Made by a program: the position numbers and the translations under genes. The notes under the pieces were generated by a model. That model was not told where the DNA came from and searched no databases. It saw nothing but the letters and a program-made list of their open reading frames with translations. Positions 8,523 to 17,170 of a stretch of DNA of 64,000 bases are shown here, piece by piece. This DNA is from a bacterium 1XD42-54 (GTDB taxonomy: Bacteria; Bacillota; Clostridia; Lachnospirales; Lachnospiraceae): assembly GCA_003612585.1 (NCBI GenBank), contig RAZH01000009.1, positions 118,003 to 182,002 on the forward strand, given 5' to 3'. Within the stretch, counting starts at the first letter, position 1. Each line of letters begins with the position of its first letter.

Positions 8523-9689
8523 CTATCGGTGGATCTCAAGAAGCTTGTTCTTCAACTCAAGCTCCATTCGGTTCAGCTCTTCCTCAGCTACACGGCGCTT
8601 CTGACGCCCATCCTCCTGAATCCGGATTACTTCATCAAACGTAGAGATCAGAGACGCATTTGTTGCCTTCAAAGTCTCAAGATCAACGATTCCGCGCTCT
8701 GATGCCTTCGCACTCTCTACTGTGGCCACCTTCAGGGCATCCGCATTTTTGCGCAAAAGCTCATTTGTCATATCTGTAACTTCTCTCTGCGCCCTGGCTG
8801 CCTGGTTTGCGTGCTCAACGCCCAGCGCAATCACCATCTGGCTCTTCCACAGAGGAATTGTATTGACCACTGTAGATTGAATCTTCTCAATCATCAAGGA
8901 ATCGCTCGACTGCACCAGACGAATCTGCGGCGCTGTCTGAATCGCGATCATTCTTGTCAGCTCCAGATCATGAAGCTTCTTCTCAAAACGATCGCAAAGT
9001 GATTCCAGGTCTTTGGCTGCCTGCGCATCTTCCGGAAGATTGCTGCGGTTTGCTTTGTCAATCAGCTGGGCAAGCTCTGTCGCACGAACCTCCTGCAACC
9101 GCTTTTTCCCTGCAAGAATATACATAGAAAGCTCTTTAAAATAGGCAAGGTTCAGTCCATACATCTTATCCAGAACAGCCACATCCTTCATCAGCTGCAT
9201 CTGATGATTTTCCAGAACTTCACAAATCTTCTCGACATTTACTTCGGCTTTTTCATACTTTGCTTTCATCGCGGTAATTTTGTTACCTGTCTTCTTGAAC
9301 AGTCCCAGAAAACCTTTTTCTTCCTCATCCGCATCGAAGCTCTTCAGCTCCGTCACCAGAGAGGAAATCATATCTCCGACCTCGCCAAGATCTTTGGTTC
9401 TTACATTTTTAAGCGCATTCTCAGAAAAATCTGCCATCTTTTTCTGCGTTCCGACGCCATACTGCAAAATACCGTTTGAATCATGCAGATTAATCTGACG
9501 GCTGAAATCCTCTACCATCTTCTTTTCCGCGTCCGTCAAAATATCTTCCGTAAGCTGCGGCTCCGCTTTTTTCTCGGCCTCTTTTTCCTGCTCTTTTACA
9601 GCCAGCGGCTCTTCCTTCTGAAGTTCCGGAGTACCAAATGTCAAAACGGGCGCCGGAGCCTCCTGAAACTCTTTAAATTCATCACTCAT
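8523..9689 (-). CDS. telA: TelA/YaaN family toxic anion resistance protein
   Basis: A 388-residue, mostly helical cytoplasmic protein matching the TelA (KlaA/YaaN) family across its length. Recognisable parts are DGILQYG-like start of the domain (SNGILQYGVGTQKKM), the long coiled region, QTAPQIRLVQSSDSLMIEKI and SVVNTIPLWKSQMVIALG-type motif (STVVNTIPLWKSQ). The family is linked to tellurite and cell-envelope stress resistance but its biochemical role is unknown. It overlaps the xpaC gene by 8 bases, so the two are translationally coupled, as in the xpaC-yaaN pair of Bacillus. Confidence 0.94.
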   Translation of the reverse strand: MSDEFKEFQEAPAPVLTFGTPELQKEEPLAVKEQEKEAEKKAEPQLTEDILTDAEKKMVEDFSRQINLHDSNGILQYGVGTQKKMADFSENALKNVRTKDLGEVGDMISSLVTELKSFDADEEEKGFLGLFKKTGNKITAMKAKYEKAEVNVEKICEVLENHQMQLMKDVAVLDKMYGLNLAYFKELSMYILAGKKRLQEVRATELAQLIDKANRSNLPEDAQAAKDLESLCDRFEKKLHDLELTRMIAIQTAPQIRLVQSSDSLMIEKIQSTVVNTIPLWKSQMVIALGVEHANQAARAQREVTDMTNELLRKNADALKVATVESAKASERGIVDLETLKATNASLISTFDEVIRIQEDGRQKRRVAEEELNRMELELKNKLLEIHR

Positions 9690-11106
9690 TCTTTATCCCT
9701 CCTGTAGCTCTGCCAAAATCTGTTCCTGTAAGCCCTTCCTGTGCCAGCATGGTATTCAGCACAGAAATATCAGAAGAAATATCCCATGCCTTCTCTTCAT
9801 AAAAACTGTCCAGGAAATTTTCAAACGCTGTGTTGATGGTATCCAGCGCCTTTTCTATTTCTTTTTTTGTATTTTCGATGTTCTGTCCTGTGATCGGCTG
9901 TGAATCCAGCTCACAATATGCATTCAATAGCTTGGATGTCGTCGGAAGATAATAGCTCATCATCTTCTTCATATCAGAGACCGAACCGGGATCCTTTTCC
10001 ACTTCGCGGAAAATCCTTGTAATCACAAGCTCCAGACGGTCAAGCTTCGCAGAAATCACCTTGCCTGATATCTTTTCATTGCACTCATGAATATGACGAA
10101 TGTATTTCTTTCCCTCTTCCATAAGCTCCCGGCATTCCGGTGAAAGATGCCCGGCACTCTTTCCGTGACCGTTTTGCTGTTCGTGTTTTTCCTGCTTCTC
10201 CTGTCTGCTTTGCTGCTCTTTCTCTGAAAGCACTTCCTGCATCATCTTATCTGCATGGCCGACACTCCGTTCCATCTGACGGCGTTCGTATTCCGTCTGC
10301 GTATCAAGGTACTGTTGATACGTGGTACCATCTGTTATCAGAAGTGATTCCTGCCTGGCCAGATATCCATCTTTAAAAAAGCCGCGGCCAATCATTTTTT
10401 TCAGATCCTTCTGAACAAATTTGTCACTTTTCCCGATGGCAGCCGCCAGCTCCTCGACCAGACAATACGTCCGATTCCCAAGCACCGCTCTGTACCTGCG
10501 GAAACGGTTGGCCAGCCTTACTCTAACACTGCCCAGATTTCCAAATGCCATAAATGCACTGAAGCAAACCGCCAGAATCCCACCTGGAACTACAATGCTC
10601 ATGCCTGTCCCATAAGCGACAATCGCAAGAATAGCAAGAGAAAATCCGCACATACTGCCAATACTGTAACCGGTCCATTTCATCACCTGTCCTGAAATCT
10701 CGCCCGGAACCCGCAGCTTCACTGTTTTTACGGCGTGTGTACGGTCTTTTTGTTGTTCTTTATGCGTCACGTCCCCGGAGGAAGCATACCCCCGGAACTT
10801 CGCTTTCTTTTCCTCCATTTGCGCAGCCCGGCGGCGCCTTTCCTGCACGTTGCGGCGAATCTGCTCCGCGGCCCGGCGGTTTGTATACTGATACACATCA
10901 CGGGCTTCCTCTTTTCGCCCGGACTTCTCTGTACTCGCAGATCTATGAGAAAGATTTTCCCTGATCGCGGACTGCACACTGTTTACGGTATCGTTCACCA
11001 CATTGGCAATCGTCGCACTCAATTCTGAAAAATCCTTACTGTCCACAGCATCCTGTACCAGCTTTTTAATCTGGTCTCCGGCATCGTACCAGTCATTTTT
11101 CTTCAT
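9682..11106 (-). CDS. xpaC: XpaC-family protein (5-bromo-4-chloroindolyl phosphate hydrolysis family)
   Basis: A 474-residue protein. A charged N-terminal half (KEEARDVYQYTNRRAAEQIRR) leads into a hydrophobic hairpin (GFSLAILAIVAYGTGMSIVV). The C-terminal half has the XpaC hallmark SDKFVQKDLKKMIGRGFFKDG. The family name comes from a colony-colour phenotype and does not prove phosphatase activity; no phosphatase motif is seen. The ATG at 11106 follows GGAGAC. It is the first gene of an operon with telA, with its own promoter just upstream. Confidence 0.88.
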   Translation of the reverse strand: MKKNDWYDAGDQIKKLVQDAVDSKDFSELSATIANVVNDTVNSVQSAIRENLSHRSASTEKSGRKEEARDVYQYTNRRAAEQIRRNVQERRRRAAQMEEKKAKFRGYASSGDVTHKEQQKDRTHAVKTVKLRVPGEISGQVMKWTGYSIGSMCGFSLAILAIVAYGTGMSIVVPGGILAVCFSAFMAFGNLGSVRVRLANRFRRYRAVLGNRTYCLVEELAAAIGKSDKFVQKDLKKMIGRGFFKDGYLARQESLLITDGTTYQQYLDTQTEYERRQMERSVGHADKMMQEVLSEKEQQSRQEKQEKHEQQNGHGKSAGHLSPECRELMEEGKKYIRHIHECNEKISGKVISAKLDRLELVITRIFREVEKDPGSVSDMKKMMSYYLPTTSKLLNAYCELDSQPITGQNIENTKKEIEKALDTINTAFENFLDSFYEEKAWDISSDISVLNTMLAQEGLTGTDFGRATGGIKNE

Positions 11107-11137
11107 AAGCCTTGTCTCCTGAAACCTGTTTGAGCCA

Positions 11138-11166
11138 AGTATACCACCATCACATTTATCACGCAA
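11138..11166 (-). promoter_or_regulatory. Promoter of xpaC-telA operon
   Basis: TTGCGT (11161-11166) and TATACT (11138-11143) are spaced by 17 bases upstream of the xpaC start. Confidence 0.65.
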
Positions 11167-11191
11167 GAAAAATTCAGCGCGGAGTAAGGAA

Positions 11192-11219
11192 GGGAGCCCA
11201 CTGTTACCAGTGGACTCCC
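11192..11219 (-). terminator. Hairpin after the NlpC/P60 gene
   Basis: Twelve-base arms around a 4-base loop. The single imperfect pair is G-U on the minus-strand RNA but C-A on the plus strand, which fits transcription from the NlpC/P60 gene. The T tract on the minus strand is broken (CTTCCTTACT), so efficiency is uncertain. Confidence 0.6.
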
Positions 11220-11241
11220 GTTTTATCTTTTTAATATGTAC

Positions 11242-12849
11242 TTACCAGTATCTTCTCGCACTGACCGGTGTTCGGTAACTGTAATCAGAAATGATAATAC
11301 CTGTATCTGAAGTGCTGGCATGTACCACCTGGCCGTTGCCCATGTAGATGGTTACATGTCCGATTCCACCGCCGCCTTCATAGAAGAGCAGATCGCCTGC
11401 CTGAATTTCGCTCAGGCTGACCGGTGTGCCGCCGTATGCCTGATCCGCTGCCACACGCGGAATGTAAATGCCAAAGTTTGCCATAACTGACTGTGTAAAT
11501 CCGGAACAGTCTGCTCCGTTTGTCAGGCTTGTACCGCCCCATACATATGGACAACCAACATACTGCACTGCAAAATCAACAATCTGCTGACCAAGCGTAT
11601 AGCCTGAAGATGGCGGCTCCGGTTCAGAATAATCTGGTTCGGAATAGTCTGGCTCTGAATAATCAGGTTCCGTGTAATCCGGCTGGCTCGGCTGCTCTGG
11701 CTCGGTATATACCGGCTCAGTCTGCTGTTGCTCTTCCTGAGCTGCTGCATCTGCTGCTGCCTGCTGTTCCAAATATGCCTGATATGCTGCCTGCGCCTCA
11801 TTCGCAGCATCAATCACTGCCTGCTCATCTGCCTGCTGTGTCGCTGCGTCTGCCTCTGCCTGTGCATCCAAGTACTCCTGATATGCTGCATCAGCGGATG
11901 CCTGTGCGTCCTGAGATGTCTGGCTGGACTGCTGGGCCTGCCACTCTGCATCCCATGCCGCCTGCTGCTCTGCTGCTTCCTGCTCTGCGATTGCATCCAG
12001 GTAAGCCTGCTCTGCTGCTGCACGCTCTGCTTCCTGATCTGCCAGATAATTGAGCCATTCCTGATCAAGCCTTGCCTGCTCCTCCTCCAGCGTCTCAGCT
12101 GTGGGGTAATACGTATCGTAATCTACATAATATGCATTTACATAACCATATACATCGCCACCAAGCGCAACCTTCATCCAGTCGCCTTCATACTGAACAA
12201 CCTCAAGCTGGTCAGAGCTGTATGCCATACCGATCTGCTCGGAATCCTCGCTTGGCTGGCTGCGAACCACAAGTGCTTCCGGGTGAACCGTGGCAACATT
12301 GTAAGCAACCTCATCGGCAATCGACTGTGCATGTTCACCGATCACAAAGAACTCTGCCTTTACGTATCCGGTAGCATTTCCGGACTGTACTTCGTACCAG
12401 TCTCCTACCTGACTCAGAATGGTAACAGAACCATTATTATATACTTTTCCAACAACCTCGCTGTCTGCGCTGGCGCTGCTTCTTACATTAATATATTCTT
12501 CACACTGTGCAAAAGCAATCTCCCCGCTCATGCTTGTATCAACAACCGGCTCTGTCTCCGGTGCTTCTGTCTGCACTTCTGTCTGTGCTGGTGCGTCATA
12601 CGACACATCCGTCTGTGACTCAGCTGCGGTCTCTGCTACCGGCGGCTCTGTCTGTACAGATTCTGTTTGGAAAGCCTCTGTTTCAAAAGTCTCTGTCTGC
12701 GCCACTCTATTTTCAACAGTCACTGTCGATATGCCGGAAAATCCTGCCAGTGTCACGTCCTTCGCTGCAAACGCCACAGTAGTCATTCCTGTAAACGTCA
12801 TCCCAGCTGCCAGACAACACGCTGTGAACTGTAATACTCCTCTTTTCAT
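11242..12849 (-). CDS. Secreted SH3b-NlpC/P60 cell-wall endopeptidase
   Basis: A 535-residue exported peptidoglycan hydrolase. A signal peptide ends at VAFAAKD. A T/E-rich linker follows, then two bacterial SH3 domains (about residues 110-170, with YINVRSSASADSEVVGKV, and 180-245, with ALVVRSQPSEDSEQIG). A long A/Q/E-rich predicted helix and YSEPD repeats lead to the C-terminal NlpC/P60 domain. The catalytic residues are visible as DCSGF, GHVTIYMG and VVHAST. It should cleave stem peptides (gamma-D-Glu to diamino acid). GGAGGAAGGGA precedes the ATG. It is monocistronic, with a strong promoter and a terminator. Confidence 0.94.
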   Translation of the reverse strand: MKRGVLQFTACCLAAGMTFTGMTTVAFAAKDVTLAGFSGISTVTVENRVAQTETFETEAFQTESVQTEPPVAETAAESQTDVSYDAPAQTEVQTEAPETEPVVDTSMSGEIAFAQCEEYINVRSSASADSEVVGKVYNNGSVTILSQVGDWYEVQSGNATGYVKAEFFVIGEHAQSIADEVAYNVATVHPEALVVRSQPSEDSEQIGMAYSSDQLEVVQYEGDWMKVALGGDVYGYVNAYYVDYDTYYPTAETLEEEQARLDQEWLNYLADQEAERAAAEQAYLDAIAEQEAAEQQAAWDAEWQAQQSSQTSQDAQASADAAYQEYLDAQAEADAATQQADEQAVIDAANEAQAAYQAYLEQQAAADAAAQEEQQQTEPVYTEPEQPSQPDYTEPDYSEPDYSEPDYSEPEPPSSGYTLGQQIVDFAVQYVGCPYVWGGTSLTNGADCSGFTQSVMANFGIYIPRVAADQAYGGTPVSLSEIQAGDLLFYEGGGGIGHVTIYMGNGQVVHASTSDTGIIISDYSYRTPVSARRYW

Positions 12850-12918
12850 TACTTATCCCTTCCTCCCAAAACAAATGCTTCGTATTTGTTACGAATTTAT
12901 TACATTTATTACACGCTT

Positions 12919-12947
12919 ATCATAACAAACACGCGCTCTTATGTCAA
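12919..12947 (-). promoter_or_regulatory. Promoter of NlpC/P60 gene
   Basis: TTGACA (12942-12947), 17-base spacer, TATGAT (12919-12924). It gives a leader of about 65 bases. Confidence 0.85.
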
Positions 12948-13010
12948 GCATTTTAAATATTTTTTTAATTTTTTCAAAAGAAATAAGTAACAATATGGTA
13001 ATAATTGGAT

Positions 13011-13931
13011 TTATAGTGTGTTTAGATAGCCCTGAACTGACGTAATTACATTCGCTCCATCCGCTACAGCCGTCACAATTTGACGTAATTGTTTCGTTCG
13101 GATGTCGCCTGCCGCAAATATTCCGGGAATTTCCGTCTTTCCATCTTCTGCGGCAACGATACACCCGTTATTATCAAGATGTAATAATTTTGTAATGATT
13201 CCGGTATTTGGTATGGTTCCGACGGCAATGAACACACCGTCAACTTCCAAAACACGTTCGGATTGATCTTTTTTATTGCGTATTCTCAATCCCTCTACGT
13301 GATCTTCACCCGGAATGGATACGACTTCCGTGTCCCAGAGAAATTCTATATTATTACATTTTTCAAGCTGCTCCTGCAACATCGCCGCAGCCCGCAGTTC
13401 ATTTCTCCGATGGATGAGATATACCTTCTCACAGCCCCTGGCCAAAAACAACGCATCCTCGACAGCCACATCGCCGCCGCCGACAACTGCAACAGTTCGG
13501 CCTTTAAAAAATGCACCGTCACAAGTCGCGCAGTAAGAAACACCCATTCCTGTCAGCTCCTGCTCGCCCGGCACTTCCAGATGGCGGTATCTGGCCCCCA
13601 TTGCCAGAACGATCGTACGTGCACGGAATTCTTCTTGCTCCGTATATACCGCCTTTATTTTTCCTTGATCTTCCAGAGCGATATGCTTTGCTTCTATATT
13701 AATAAACTGCGCGCCAAGCTTCTCTGCGTGCTCCCGCAGCTTCATCCCAAGTTCATAACCTCCAATACCCGGAAGTCCCGGATAGTTGTCCACCTCATAC
13801 GTATTCAAAACCTGTCCGCCACTCACATATTCCTTTTCCAGAACAACCGCAGACAATCTGGCTCTCTGTGCATAAATAGCCGCTGCCAGACCGGCCGGAC
13901 CGGAGCCGATGATAATTACATCATATATCAT
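13011..13931 (-). CDS. trxB: Thioredoxin reductase (NADPH)
   Basis: A 306-residue flavoprotein that reduces thioredoxin. It has the FAD-binding GSGPAGLAAAIYAQRA at the N-terminus, the redox-active CATC in SYCATCDGAFF, the NAD(P)H site VVGGGDVAVEDALFLAR with the HRRNELRA that favours NADPH, and the C-terminal FAAGDIRTKQLRQIVTA. The ATG at 13931 follows AAGGAGG; the frame extends further upstream without a better start. It is divergent from the perR-like gene, with back-to-back promoters, suggesting a shared redox response. Confidence 0.96.
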   Translation of the reverse strand: MIYDVIIIGSGPAGLAAAIYAQRARLSAVVLEKEYVSGGQVLNTYEVDNYPGLPGIGGYELGMKLREHAEKLGAQFINIEAKHIALEDQGKIKAVYTEQEEFRARTIVLAMGARYRHLEVPGEQELTGMGVSYCATCDGAFFKGRTVAVVGGGDVAVEDALFLARGCEKVYLIHRRNELRAAAMLQEQLEKCNNIEFLWDTEVVSIPGEDHVEGLRIRNKKDQSERVLEVDGVFIAVGTIPNTGIITKLLHLDNNGCIVAAEDGKTEIPGIFAAGDIRTKQLRQIVTAVADGANVITSVQGYLNTL

Positions 13932-13962
13932 ATTTGCCCTCCTTTTATTTACTGCCTCCTCT

Positions 13963-13991
13963 ATCATACCCCAAAATACTCCACTTGAAAA
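13963..13991 (-). promoter_or_regulatory. Candidate trxB promoter
   Basis: TATGAT (13963-13968) with a weak TTTTCA (13986-13991) 17 bases upstream. It lies back to back with the perR promoter, whose -35 begins 4 bases away. Confidence 0.5.
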
Positions 13992-13994
13992 GAA

Positions 13995-14023
13995 TTGACA
14001 CGGTATTTTCTTTCTGCTATATT
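13995..14023 (+). promoter_or_regulatory. perR-like gene promoter
   Basis: TTGACA (13995-14000), 17-base spacer, TATATT (14018-14023). The rubrerythrin promoter downstream has the same -35, spacing and -10. Confidence 0.85.
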
Positions 14024-14029
14024 AAATAT

Positions 14030-14044
14030 TGATAACTATTACTG
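14030..14044. promoter_or_regulatory. Partial Per-box-like site before perR-like gene
   Basis: TGATAACTATTACTG keeps the right half ATTACTG of the perfect palindrome seen before the rubrerythrin gene; its left half is degenerate. It sits just after the -10 box, so autoregulation is likely. Confidence 0.5.
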
Positions 14045-14058
14045 TTTTGGAGAGGATT

Positions 14059-14469
14059 ATGAGTACTTTAAAATACAGCAGGCAACGCGAAGCAATCAAA
14101 ACATTTTTAAAAAATCGTACAGACCACCCGACCGCAGACACCGTTTATACCTGTCTGCGGGAGGCGTATCCGAATATCAGTCTTGGCACCGTTTACCGCA
14201 ATCTCTCACTTTTAGAACAGCTCGGGGAAATATCCAGGATTTCCACCGGAGACAGTGCGGAACATTACGACGGCAACATGGACCCCCACCAGCATTTTAT
14301 CTGTTCGCATTGTCACAAGGTATATGATGTCCGGATTCCGGAGATCCATTCCCTTCTTGGCAAAGCCGTTGAAAATGTGCCCGGTAAAATAGAAGCGTTT
14401 CATGCTAATTTCTATGGGGTATGCCACGAATGCCAGAAAGAACCTATTACTTTGGAGCACAATCCATAA
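14059..14469 (+). CDS. Fur-family (PerR-like) transcriptional repressor
   Basis: A 136-residue DNA-binding metalloregulator. The winged helix includes HPTADTVYTCLREAYPNISLGTVYRNLSLL. Metal ligands are visible in HYDGNMDPHQHFIC, and the structural zinc site in CSHCHK and CHEC. The order and a D in the regulatory site agree with PerR, the peroxide sensor that loses DNA binding when iron oxidises its histidines. The ATG at 14059 follows GGAGAGGATT. Its position before a rubrerythrin gene with a palindromic operator supports control of peroxide defence. Fur or Zur function cannot be excluded. Confidence 0.9.
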   Translation: MSTLKYSRQREAIKTFLKNRTDHPTADTVYTCLREAYPNISLGTVYRNLSLLEQLGEISRISTGDSAEHYDGNMDPHQHFICSHCHKVYDVRIPEIHSLLGKAVENVPGKIEAFHANFYGVCHECQKEPITLEHNP

Positions 14470-14522
14470 AATATGTAAGAATAGAAACTGGAATTTTTTG
14501 TAATAATAATATTAAAATACAC

Positions 14523-14551
14523 TTGACAATCTAAAAATCAAATGCTATATT
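14523..14551 (+). promoter_or_regulatory. Rubrerythrin promoter
   Basis: TTGACA (14523-14528), 17-base spacer, TATATT (14546-14551), followed at once by a perfect palindrome. Confidence 0.9.
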
Positions 14552-14555
14552 AAAA

Positions 14556-14570
14556 CAGTAATCATTACTG
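14556..14570. promoter_or_regulatory. Per-box-like operator
   Basis: CAGTAATCATTACTG is a perfect 7-1-7 inverted repeat covering the predicted transcription start. It has the geometry of the Per box (TTATAAT-N-ATTATAA) with changed outer bases. The likely binder is the PerR-like protein encoded upstream. Confidence 0.75.
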
Positions 14571-14612
14571 ATTTTAATATAGGGTTATGATAAAGAAAAG
14601 GAGATCACAATT

Positions 14613-15155
14613 ATGGCAAAATTTGTATGTAATGTTTGTGGCTATGTTTATGAAGGAGATGCAGCTCCGGCACAGTGTCCGGTATGTAAGGCACCGGCTG
14701 AGAAATTCACTGAGATGACAGGTGATATGACATGGGCAGCAGAACATGTTGTTGGCGTAGCTAAGGGCGTATCAGATGATATCCTTGCTGACCTTCGCGC
14801 AAACTTTGAAGGCGAGTGTTCTGAAGTTGGTATGTACCTCGCTATGGCAAGAGTTGCTCACAGAGAAGGTTATCCGGAAATCGGTTTGTACTGGGAGAAA
14901 GCTGCTTACGAAGAGGCAGAACATGCTGCTAAATTTGCAGAGCTTCTCGGTGAAGTTGTTACAGACAGCACAAAGAAAAACCTTGAAATGCGTGTAGAAG
15001 CAGAAAACGGCGCTACTGCTGGCAAATTCGACCTGGCTAAGCGTGCAAAAGCTGCAAACCTGGACGCAATCCATGACACCGTTCATGAGATGGCACGCGA
15101 CGAGGCTCGTCATGGCAAAGCATTCAAGGGGCTTCTGGAGAGATACTTCGGCTAA
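14613..15155 (+). CDS. Reverse rubrerythrin (NADH-dependent peroxide reductase)
   Basis: A 180-residue di-iron protein. The rubredoxin domain comes first ([24 protein letters not shown], two CxxC pairs). The four-helix ferritin-like domain follows, with the ExxH-type ligands [24 protein letters not shown] and [11 protein letters not shown]. This order is the reverse of classical rubrerythrin and is typical of clostridial peroxide-reducing enzymes. AAAGGAGATCAC precedes the ATG. It has its own promoter, a Per-box-like operator and a terminator. It should detoxify hydrogen peroxide and perhaps oxygen in this anaerobe. Confidence 0.96.
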   Translation: MAKFVCNVCGYVYEGDAAPAQCPVCKAPAEKFTEMTGDMTWAAEHVVGVAKGVSDDILADLRANFEGECSEVGMYLAMARVAHREGYPEIGLYWEKAAYEEAEHAAKFAELLGEVVTDSTKKNLEMRVEAENGATAGKFDLAKRAKAANLDAIHDTVHEMARDEARHGKAFKGLLERYFG

Positions 15156-15183
15156 GTTGCAGGCCATGCATAATCATAAAAAT

Positions 15184-15220
15184 AACGCCTGGGGAACTTG
15201 TTCCCTGGGCGTTTCTTTTT
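15184..15220 (+). terminator. Rubrerythrin terminator
   Basis: AACGCC and GGGAAC arms pair with GTTCCC and GGCGTT, with a small internal loop, followed by TTTCTTTTT. Confidence 0.9.
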
Positions 15221-15520
15221 ACCATGCATGTTTTCCTGTTGCAAGCAAACTTTCAATATCCAAACTCCCTCTGTCAGGGATGCGAACGAAGCCCGGTCTG
15301 AAAGCCTTCCACACGCTCTGCCTGATTTGGCGCTTCCTCCATCGCATAAGCACTGTAGCCCCAGCTTAAAAGACAGACAAATATGAAACGCCGCATTTTA
15401 CCCCCTTTGCAACCGTCAGTTGCGCATTTTCCTGCTCTGATTGGTAGCACGCAACCGCAAAAAGTGCTATGATAACCCCTGAAAACAGACGTCTGAACAA
15501 TTATAACTATGGAGGCTTTT
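15221..15520. other. Intergenic region without recognisable gene
   Basis: Apart from the TATGGAGG ribosome binding site of the next gene, nothing coding or structured was recognised here. Short open frames lack ribosome binding sites. Confidence 0.6.
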
Positions 15521-16498
15521 ATGATTTTATCAGAAAAAATACTTACCCTTCGAAAAAAGAACGGCTGGTCTCAGGAAGAACTGGCTGAAAAATTAAATGT
15601 AACAAGGCAGTCCGTCTCGAAATGGGAGATCGCTGCCAGCATTCCGGATATCGGAAAAATCCTGGAGCTGGCACAGATTTTTGATGTAACCACTGACTTC
15701 CTGTTAAAAGATGACATGGAGGAAATGCAGTACGCCCCGGATTCGGAAATCCATGAAACTTCCCGCGGCCCCAGGGTCTCCGTGCAGGAAGCAAATGAAT
15801 ATTTTACCTGTAAAAAAAGAAGCGGAAAATCGATGGGCCTTGCTGCTGCCCTTTTCATTCTCTGTCCGTCTCCGCTTCTGGCCCTTATGGGATTTTCGGA
15901 ACTGCCTTCTTTTCCTTTATCGGATGAGCTCAGCGCAGGACTTGGAGTCATTTTGCTTCTTTTGCTCGTATCAGCCGGAATCGCAGTTTCTGTTTTTGAC
16001 GAATCCCGCATGAAACGTTTTCATTATCTCAAAAATTTTGATTTTGAGCTTGAATACGGCGTTGCCGGAATTGCAGAGGAAAAGAGGGAATCTTTTCGCG
16101 AAACGTATACCCGCATGCAGGTGATCGGTATCTCCCTGTGCGTTATGTCTGCTGTTCCGATTCTGATTGCCGGCTTTGTGGATGCGCCCGATGCAGCTGG
16201 CAGCTTTACCGTTATTCTTCTGCTGATTTTCATTGCAACAGCTGTTTTTATTTTTTCAGTTTCCGGCTGCATACAGGATAGCTATGACCTGCTTCTTGAA
16301 GAAGGAAAATTCTCCCCAAAAGAGCGTGCCAAAGACCGCCGTATTAAAATATTCAGCCGTTTTTACTGGCCAATCATCACTGCCGTCTATCTCGTATGGA
16401 CACTGCGCGAACGCCAGTGGCGCACCACCTGGATCGTCTGGGTCGTAGGCGGCCTCCTTTATGCAGCCATAGCTGCTGTCTTAAAAAAGGAGGACTAA
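15521..16498 (+). CDS. XRE-family transcriptional regulator with membrane domain
   Basis: A 325-residue protein. Residues 1-65 are a helix-turn-helix domain (KKNGWSQEELAEKLNVTRQ, then SVSKWE and IPDIGKILELAQIFDVTTD). The rest holds about five transmembrane helices in two groups separated by a charged segment (KNFDFELEYGVAG). This DNA-binding plus membrane build is common in Clostridia and suggests signal reception at the membrane, but the signal is unknown. The ATG at 15521 is preceded by GGAGG with a 5-base gap; an earlier ATG at 15509 overlaps that site. Confidence 0.9.
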   Translation: MILSEKILTLRKKNGWSQEELAEKLNVTRQSVSKWEIAASIPDIGKILELAQIFDVTTDFLLKDDMEEMQYAPDSEIHETSRGPRVSVQEANEYFTCKKRSGKSMGLAAALFILCPSPLLALMGFSELPSFPLSDELSAGLGVILLLLLVSAGIAVSVFDESRMKRFHYLKNFDFELEYGVAGIAEEKRESFRETYTRMQVIGISLCVMSAVPILIAGFVDAPDAAGSFTVILLLIFIATAVFIFSVSGCIQDSYDLLLEEGKFSPKERAKDRRIKIFSRFYWPIITAVYLVWTLRERQWRTTWIVWVVGGLLYAAIAAVLKKED

Positions 16499-16519
16499 AA
16501 AAGCATCCAAGTAACAAAA

Positions 16520-16565
16520 TAGCAGGCTGCTGCATGTATCATATAAAAAATGCGGCTGCCTGTTA
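16520..16565. terminator. Bidirectional hairpin between convergent genes
   Basis: A 16-base imperfect stem (one mismatch, two wobble pairs) lies between the convergent XRE and GIY-YIG genes. T/A-rich flanks are present, but no clean T run. Confidence 0.5.
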
Positions 16566-16814
16566 TTATATTAAACATCTCCCTATCAGCTGTTCCTTCT
16601 CCTTCCGCGTAAGCCGCTTAATGCGCGCCTCCCGGCTCATCGCCTCCTCTTTTGATTCAAACTCCTCATAATAAACCAGCTCCACAGGCCCTCTGCTCCT
16701 CGTATACTTCGCTCCCTTCCCCTCATTATGCACCCGAATCCGTTTTTCCAGATTGTTTGTCCACCCCGTATAATACGTCCCATCACTACATTTTACTACA
16801 TATGTATAATTCAT
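16566..16814 (-). CDS. GIY-YIG nuclease superfamily protein (YhbQ/UPF0213 type)
   Basis: An 82-residue protein made only of the GIY-YIG fold: [20 protein letters not shown] at the start, then [20 protein letters not shown] and a catalytic-type E in [15 protein letters not shown]. Single-domain members are widespread, with structure-specific DNA cleavage reported for some. The ATG at 16814 has AAGGGGA upstream. The frame is open for over 300 bases further upstream, but that part lacks family similarity and a start signal. Confidence 0.92.
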   Translation of the reverse strand: MNYTYVVKCSDGTYYTGWTNNLEKRIRVHNEGKGAKYTRSRGPVELVYYEEFESKEEAMSREARIKRLTRKEKEQLIGRCLI

Positions 16815-17170
16815 AACATGTCCCTTCCCCTGCTCTATGTAGCGGAATGGCCAGCAGAAGCCATACAGCAACCGCAAACCACCCCTTGTATCTGAAGCAG
16901 CCGGCGCAATGCAAAAACGCTGCTGATCGTCACTTTTCCCTGTTTCAATGAAACAGGCATCAGCACCATCTGGTGTATCTCGCTCAAAACCGGCGGCGTC
17001 ACATCCTTTCCAGAATGGCCACCGCCGGTGCAAAATACTGCCTGTAAAAATCCGGCTGCAGATTCTATACAATATATTATACTCCCTGCGCGCAAATCCG
17101 TGCAGATAATTTTCCGGATTTGCTGTCCTTCTTCTGGCAGCCGAAAGCATTCCTGTTTCTGTCCGGTATC
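16815..17170. other. Non-coding stretch with hairpins before GIY-YIG gene
   Basis: No convincing gene. On the minus strand a TATAAT (17076-17081) lies about 260 bases before the GIY-YIG start. The segment between holds a perfect hairpin (CCTGTTTC-ATT-GAAACAGG) and a G/C-rich CCGGCGG...CCGCCGG pair. It could be a long structured leader or decayed coding sequence; no known RNA family was recognised. Confidence 0.35.

Noticed and set aside
11728..12618. A 296-codon plus-strand frame rich in C, L and I
   Set aside because: It is the complement of the A/Q/E-rich region of the NlpC/P60 gene; low-complexity coding regions often give such shadows.
16815..17150. N-terminal extension of the GIY-YIG protein
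   Set aside because: The frame is open, but the extra 112 residues show no family similarity, and the ATG at 16814 has a ribosome binding site and fits the family length.
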